Shown here piece after piece: positions 58,369 to 64,000 of a stretch of 64,000 nucleotides of DNA. Under the pieces are notes generated by a model. The model saw only the letters and a program-made list of their open reading frames with translations. It had not been told where the DNA came from and searched no databases. How positions within the stretch are numbered: the stretch's first letter is position 1; each line of letters begins with the position of its first letter. Source of the DNA: Cryptomeria japonica (taxonomy: Eukaryota; Streptophyta; Pinopsida; Cupressales; Cupressaceae); contig NC_081411.1 in the NCBI RefSeq assembly GCF_030272615.1, positions 186,396,949 to 186,460,948 on the forward strand. Reading direction: 5' to 3'. A program made the position numbers and the translations under genes.

Positions 58369-59496
58369 TGTTGGTATCAATGAACACTGAGAGGGGGGTG
58401 AATCAATATTCTGCAATTAACAACTTTCTTAATTTGATTCTTAAACCATTAGACGTAAATATATAAAACCAAAGTGCAAAAACTTAACACACACAAGCAC
58501 ATAACCATAACACTAAATTTTTTACGTGGAAACTCAAAAAGGGAAAAACTATGATAGGATTGAGACCCACAATATTATAATACTATGATCAGAAGTATAA
58601 TAATATCACAAGGGAACGCACATGCGTTCATGCACACTTCCTAGAGCTCACTACTCAATTACAAGAAGAGGCCTGCAAACCTTGGAGGACTCCCTGTCCT
58701 ACAAATGATTACAGATGATAACAAATTGTCTGAACTAATGAATAGCATCTACAAATGCAAAAATGCAGTTTCGATTAAGCACAACAAGTTCTTTCATTGT
58801 TTTGACACACTAATCTATTTTGCTTTTCTCTATCATATACTAGAGCATTAGTCCAAGCATAATGCATGTGAAGCTATGCACTAACACTCATACAATATTT
58901 ACACACACACATCTATCTCCAAAATTCTCAAAATAGATCGGTCTTATATATCCACACCACTTGATTAGGTCACAAATATGTCGGCTTCAAAATACTTGCA
59001 AAACATGAAATGTGTAACAATAATTCGGCTTAATTCGATTACAAATCCATAAGCGGACCTAAAAAAATTGATTAAATACTTCACACATGTCATCTCGACC
59101 ACCTCAAACTTAAAACCAATCAAAAAATCATCCCAAAGATTCTGCATAAAGTGCTTCATCACTAATAACCCTGTTCTTCTTGAAATACCGAATACCAGAT
59201 CTTCTATCTTGCATGAGAATCAATACTAGAGGCTAGGATTGGAAAAAAAATTATTTCTAACATCCAATTAACTACCTCTTCCACCACAACCAAAATTGTG
59301 CAACCAAAATTGAGTTCTGCTCAATGTACCCATACTTTGTGTTCGACCTTCCAGAATTAAACAAAATGAATATCAAACTTCTGGTAAAACAATTCAGCAT
59401 ATACCAGAAGCGAAATTTGATTTGAGTTGCCATCAATGACAACCCAAAAACATTCCTTAAGCACTTAACTCAACTGGTACAATGTGTCTTGCCAAC
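58369..59496 (-). repeat. 5' LTR of Copia C
   Basis: 1,128 bp with TG...CA ends and the C-rich U5 block (complement at 58391-58399) plus the GTTTCCACGT motif near 58520-58530, as in the other Copia LTRs of the window. Confidence 0.88.
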
Positions 59497-60709
59497 ACAT
59501 ATATCAGTGGTGACATAACTTTGATCACATTTTATTGATTTGCATTATTTTCTTAAATGAGACCTTTTAAGTGTTCATACCAATAAATGAGAATAGTTTT
59601 GGCTTAGTGGTGGATTCTTTAAGTCTTCATGTGTATAGAGTAAGCTTTACTAGAAGGCTTGATGTGTATTTTTATTACTCTCAAATTATTTATTAAGATT
59701 GTGGAGATGTATTTTACATCTCAAACCAATATAAGAATGCTGAAAAAACTATTTTTATTTTTTACCATCTAACAATCTCGCCAATGAAGTATATAAAGGT
59801 CCATTATATTTCAACAAAAATATCTTAAAAGATGTTTGAAAATAGTTTTAAAAATGGGGTAAACTTTTTCTTGTCATTATTAATTGAAAAACTATTTTAT
59901 GTGCTCAACCTTCTTTGTGGATGCCTAAAATGATATTTTTTACCTGATATATTATTCTAGAATATATGTATATAAGATATGTCATTTTCAGCTCAAACTT
60001 ATATGTCCTCTATGAAGTACAAACACCTTCACCATTATGCACACTCAAGACTTGAAAAATTTATTTATAAGCAATATATAAATATCATAAACAATTGTTT
60101 TATGCACATTCTTTGAAAGGGTTCAAAAAATTAGACATAAAATCTAATTCATCTTTTTAATTTATTTAACCTCTCAATCTTTAAACAAAACTCAAATCCA
60201 ATATTATTATCTTACTTCCAATACTAAAAAAAATATTAATTAAATTATATTGTGAGTCTATATATACATAAATAATATAAATATATTAACATGAATCACT
60301 ACCTACTCAAAATATAAATCAATAAATTTAATCTAAAAACCATACAATTAAATTATAATTGAACAAACCACTTCCTCCCTATCACAAGTTATAATATTAA
60401 CTATCGACTAATGTGATTATTAAAATATTATTTACATTCATATAAACAAGAGCTTTCAAGTGTTGCACGTAATAGATGTTGCTCAAACTTGCTAAATTTC
60501 CCTCCAAAAGAATAGATCATTTCTACCATCCATGAAGAATGCGATAAGCGACAAGAAAGACAAAAGACAAGCATGTAAAACACAATTCCTTTGATCGAAA
60601 TTCAAGATATCTGTTTCCTTCTTCATAGGCTTAGATGGCTAAGCGCAACAACATCAATGATACAGTGCATTCAAACATTGATGATCCAACAATGGCATGA
60701 CAACAAACA
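59497..60709. other. AT-rich intergenic sequence
   Basis: No credible reading frame, repeat family or RNA gene recognised. It separates Copia C from the 3' end of the F-box gene; the gene's 3' untranslated region is presumably at the right end. Confidence 0.6.
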
Positions 60710-61852
60710 CTAAGGCCACCAAACATTGTTGATCTCAAAAGCACGAACTGATGTTGGACGTGTTTGTGTAAACATTGCCATCTGTCTTCCTTCAATCGTC
60801 TGCATCATTCTTCCTTCTCCATCAAACACAACCATCTTAATCCTGGGCAAGTGCACACAAATACATCCACTCCTGTCTACCACTACTTGTGCACTTCTCT
60901 GGCTGCCAAAGTCGTTCACAATCCCAGTATACAAAACTTCTCTACATAGACTCCTCGGCAATTCTGGCAGTTCTGACCATCTCTCATCCCCATCATCTTC
61001 ATTCAATCTCCATAAGCACAGATCCTTACTGTACACTAAGACCACCTTCCCATCATACCCAGTTAACTGCCAATGATAAAAACTTTGAGAAAGGGATCTA
61101 TCTACTAACTCTGGATGTCTAATAACATTCCAATGCTTCTTTCCTACATCTAATGATACAACATCCAATCTGCATCCGTTCAGCCCAAGGTAAGTTGAGT
61201 TAACCCAATAAAACCTTCCTCTAGAATACACCCCTTCCCCCAATGGATAAACTGATCTGGTTGTATTCATCTGCAATTTCGTCCAGGCATTGGTCTGTGA
61301 ATTAAAAACCTCCACCACCATATTGCTTTCCTCTCCGATGATTAGACTTCTTCCAATGATTAAGATGCAGACCCTTGTGGAGCCGTCGAAGGCCAATCCA
61401 ATGAAATCATATCGTCTGAGTTGAATAGGAGAAGGAAGCTCTTTCCATGTTCTGGTGACAGGATTGCAAATGTAGAATAAAGTGGGAGCTTCATCCTTGG
61501 AGCAGCAAAGCACGCTCTTGCAGGAAGTAACTACATTCATGGAGTCAGGTGCCAAAAATTCTAAGGAGAGTTTATATACGTGGGAATTAAGTGCTGGTTG
61601 AAGTAGATATAGATTGTTATTGAGAGAATTTATCCAATGTGAAGGATGCAGGCGGCCAATAAGAAACGCAGGGGTAGAACAGGGATATACAAATTGTATT
61701 ATCCTTTGGAAGCACTGTGATGGAGAGAGAAGAAATTTCCATTGTTTACAAACTGCCCTGAACTTCGCAGTCACCAAAGTGGGCAGCTTGGCTAAAACGA
61801 TTATGAGTAATTCTTCTGGTAGCCTGCACCATATCTCAGAATCCATCTCCAT
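60710..61852 (-). CDS. F-box protein (kelch/FBA-like C-terminus)
   Basis: An intact, intronless frame of 380 codons starts at ATG 61852 and ends at TAG 60710-60712. A longer upstream frame to 61864 exists only with a TTG start, so the first ATG was chosen; a second ATG lies at 61846. Residues 7-48 form an F-box (IWCRLPEELLIIVLAKLP, then FRAVCKQWKFLL), the domain that binds Skp1 in SCF ubiquitin ligases. Later segments resemble kelch/F-box-associated strands: CNPVTRTWKELPSP (129-142), VEVFNSQTNAWTKL (180-193), GRFYWVNS (212-219), LDVGKKHWNVI (234-244) and LWRLNEDDGDERWSELPELP (280-299). The C-terminal part would recognise a substrate, which cannot be named. It resembles plant single-exon F-box genes in length. 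It is the only intact coding sequence in the window and is likely a host gene; no expression evidence is available. Confidence 0.88.
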   Translation of the reverse strand: MEMDSEIWCRLPEELLIIVLAKLPTLVTAKFRAVCKQWKFLLSPSQCFQRIIQFVYPCSTPAFLIGRLHPSHWINSLNNNLYLLQPALNSHVYKLSLEFLAPDSMNVVTSCKSVLCCSKDEAPTLFYICNPVTRTWKELPSPIQLRRYDFIGLAFDGSTRVCILIIGRSLIIGEESNMVVEVFNSQTNAWTKLQMNTTRSVYPLGEGVYSRGRFYWVNSTYLGLNGCRLDVVSLDVGKKHWNVIRHPELVDRSLSQSFYHWQLTGYDGKVVLVYSKDLCLWRLNEDDGDERWSELPELPRSLCREVLYTGIVNDFGSQRSAQVVVDRSGCICVHLPRIKMVVFDGEGRMMQTIEGRQMAMFTQTRPTSVRAFEINNVWWP

Positions 61853-62200
61853 CTCTTCTTTCAATGAAATTTATTTTTGTGAAATCTGTTCCTCTCATAT
61901 TCAGCTCAAATCAAAAGCAATTGATTTCTGGGCGATTTTTATCTCGTCGCACACAAAAGAGAAAGAACCTCACGGATTGATTTCATCGAATTCCATCGTA
62001 TGAAACTTGTGCGCTAAGGGATAGAATTTGAAGAAACTTCTGTCGAGCTGAAGTGCCGTATTTGTTGACTGTAAAGCAATAACGTGAAGGCCTAAGCCAA
62101 AACACGGGGCGAGTGCCTTGTCTGAGTTTGCCATTTCCTTAGCTACGAAAACAACTTTTTAAGGTAAACGCTTGGCATGATTACAAAAAGAGCGTTGTTT
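61853..62200 (-). promoter_or_regulatory. Upstream region of the F-box gene
   Basis: About 350 bp with higher GC content than the surroundings, containing an ACGT core (CTTCACGTTATTG on the minus strand, near 62080-62092). No convincing TATA box was found. Extent and start site are inferred only. Confidence 0.4.
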
Positions 62201-64000
62201 TCAATTGCTTGCATTAGGAAATATGGTGTGCCAAACCATTACCTTTTCATCTATCAAAATGCTCCAACATCTCTATAAATATAATTCCATTAAGAAATGG
62301 ATATAAATTTATAATCCTTCATCCATCAAAACATCCATTAATTCGTAATAAAAATCTTAAAATATCAAACTCATTTTTTTATCTATATTAATCTTATATT
62401 TATTTGTCAATCCTCATAGGTCCTAGTTCATCAACCAATATAACTCTAATCAAAATGATTCATGTTAACCTACACCACTTAAAGAAACTATTCTATCACA
62501 AGAGGGTCCTTCATGCCAAGAACAAAGTCAAAACTAAGATATGTTTGGAAACCTACCCTCCTACATAAGTCCATTACCACATGTAATTTCACAGAATAAG
62601 AAAATTTTCAAGCATTTTAATCAACCTAATGCATTCAATCAATCCAAATTATTCTAAAAAGATTGTTTCTTAAAGGGATACAAGTAAACAAACATAATAC
62701 AACTTACGAACCTAAGGAGTTGTCACATAATCCTTCACTTACCCTCCTAACAATTACAAGATCCATAAATGTTATGAAATCTCAAATCTATAAGCATCAT
62801 GAAATCAAAATAAACTCCATTTATTAATTCTTATAGTTCAAAAACTATATCCATGTTCAAATTGATAGTGGAGAAATTAAGGTTGAATATAGTGAATTGA
62901 TGGGTAAATGAAAGAAGTTGGGTTCACTTTTTTTTGTAGAATGTCGAAACTTTTTTTCTTCAAATTAAAGTTAATCATACTTGAAGTAAAAAATTGAAGT
63001 AGTTGCATATAGAATATTAAGAAATTTTAGTAGTATGAAATGTAGGATTTGAGTCTAGCTTTCAAGTATATCATTTATTTTGATATTCAGATGATACAAA
63101 ACAACTTTGTATAGGATGCACAAATATCACTTTTTTAAATTTAAATTTTTAGAGTCATATGATGCATATGTACGAAGAGCATAATTTGACCTAAATAAAA
63201 TGATTTTTCTATTTTATTTTGAAGAAAGATGTGTATTATTGTGAAGTTTGATGAGGATAGTTTTTACTAATTATTTTCTTAATACATATTTTAATTTACC
63301 TTTTTATTGGCTCTAATTACTATTTTTGAAAATCCCTTGTGTATGGCAAAACTAATTTGGGCTAAACTAATCGTAAAATTATAATATTTTTTTCACTGTG
63401 TAAAGAATGATGTCTAGATTTATGACATAATTTTTTGGATTTTTTTTAAAATTAAAAGTTATTAGAAAAATACTAATACTTTGACATTTACTGTTTATGA
63501 TCAATTTTATTTAAAAAATATGAATAAATTTTGTTAAAGATATTTTCTCTCTTGATGTTTCAATGACATTGTACTTGAAGGTCCAAGTCTAAAGATTATG
63601 TTTCCAAGACTAAAAAATGAAATATCTATAGATTTAAAATATGAAATGTTATAAAATTCGTACCCACTCTAAAACACACAACCATTCTAAAAAGGAGTAG
63701 GAATATGATGTAATTACCAATGGGTACCCATTCTAAAATAAACTAGGTGCCCTAGGTGCCCCCTCTAAAAATATGGATGCTATTTTTAAAAATAAAAATA
63801 GGTAGAAATTTAAGTTCAAAAGTTAATCCTAAAAAAGTACTCATTTTTAATAAAATCAGCATTTTTTAAGCCTAAAACTTTTCTTAAAAGTAGACCCAAC
63901 TTCTTGCACTTACCTTGATAGTGGATACATCTACATCACACAATTACACATGATTGTACTAATTTCTTTGTTGAAAGCATGATTAAACTAATCTACAACC
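62201..64000. other. AT-rich intergenic sequence
   Basis: No supported gene, repeat boundary or RNA was found. Near 63660-63760 short phrases (ACCCATTCTAAAA, GGGTACCC, GTGCCC repeated) recur and may be remnants of a small repeat. Confidence 0.55.

Larger units (their letters stand above)
53075..59496 (-). mobile_element. Copia C: non-autonomous Copia-like element with novel second frame
   Basis: The 5' LTR (58369-59496, TGTTGGCAAGAC...ATACCAACA on the minus strand) is complete. The 3' LTR keeps only 53075-53335, matching 59229-59496. The primer site ATTGGTATCATAGC lies at 58355-58368. Polypurine tract AAAGGGGGATAT precedes the 3' LTR, with a second tract AAAGGGGGAGAAAG about 160 bp upstream. 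The interior has the C-terminal part of a SIRE-like gag (58350-57212), then a long frame of unknown type (56809-53564), with no protease, integrase, RT or RNase H. Copia enzymes would have to act in trans. Confidence 0.82.

Noticed and set aside
61853-61864. Four-residue N-terminal extension of the F-box protein
   Set aside because: It needs a TTG start; nuclear plant genes normally use ATG, present at 61852.
63660-63770. Possible small inverted repeat around GGGTACCC
   Set aside because: No terminal repeats or TSD could be defined by eye.

Overview
The window looks like a gene-poor stretch of a very large plant nuclear genome, most likely a gymnosperm. That is inferred from AT-rich sequence packed with nested, decayed LTR retrotransposons (Copia and Ty3/Gypsy), TATA boxes inside LTRs, and one intronless F-box gene at the right end. 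No bacterial-style genes, rRNA, tRNA or CRISPR arrays are seen. Almost every coding stretch is a retroelement remnant broken by stops and frameshifts.

Layout. 1-15376: a minus-strand Gypsy element (G1; 5' LTR 14180-15376, gag, truncated 3' LTR running off the left edge). Its gag is split by a plus-strand Copia element (Copia A, 1103-12119), which itself carries two solo LTRs (4854-6420 in its integrase, 9051-10487 in its 3' LTR). Both solo LTRs have perfect 5-bp target-site duplications (TSDs). 15377-26060: a minisatellite of about 20 bp whose blocks flip orientation, interrupted by an almost complete minus-strand Copia (Copia B, 17507-24274, TSD cttag). 26061-26780: a nearly pure purine tract. 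26781-29763: LTR end, primer binding site and degraded gag/protease-region fragments of a plus-strand Gypsy element (G5), including a G-patch motif and two CHHC knuckles.

29764-50867: a minus-strand Gypsy element of the G1 family (G4; 3' LTR, protease, CHHC knuckle, gag). Its gag holds a hAT-like MITE (34074-34369) and a 16-kb non-autonomous Gypsy element (G2, 34382-50743). G2 encodes a degenerate repeat protein, a retropepsin and a G-patch motif, but no reverse transcriptase or integrase. G2 was invaded by a long solo LTR (H, ends at 43377 and 48345), and a 3.2-kb piece spanning G2 coding sequence and H was then tandemly duplicated. 50873-52546 is another solo LTR. 53075-59496 is a non-autonomous Copia-like element (Copia C) in which a SIRE-like gag C-terminus is followed by an unrelated reading frame of about 1,080 codons instead of pol. 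60710-61852 is the only plausible host gene, an F-box protein; the rest, to 64000, is AT-rich intergenic DNA.

The elements form a stratigraphy: satellite, then G1, then Copia A, then its solo LTRs; and G5, then G4, then G2, then H, then the tandem duplication. The most unusual items are the Copia C second reading frame, the G2 repeat protein with its protease/G-patch cassette, and the orientation-flipping satellite next to a purine tract and LTR promoter.
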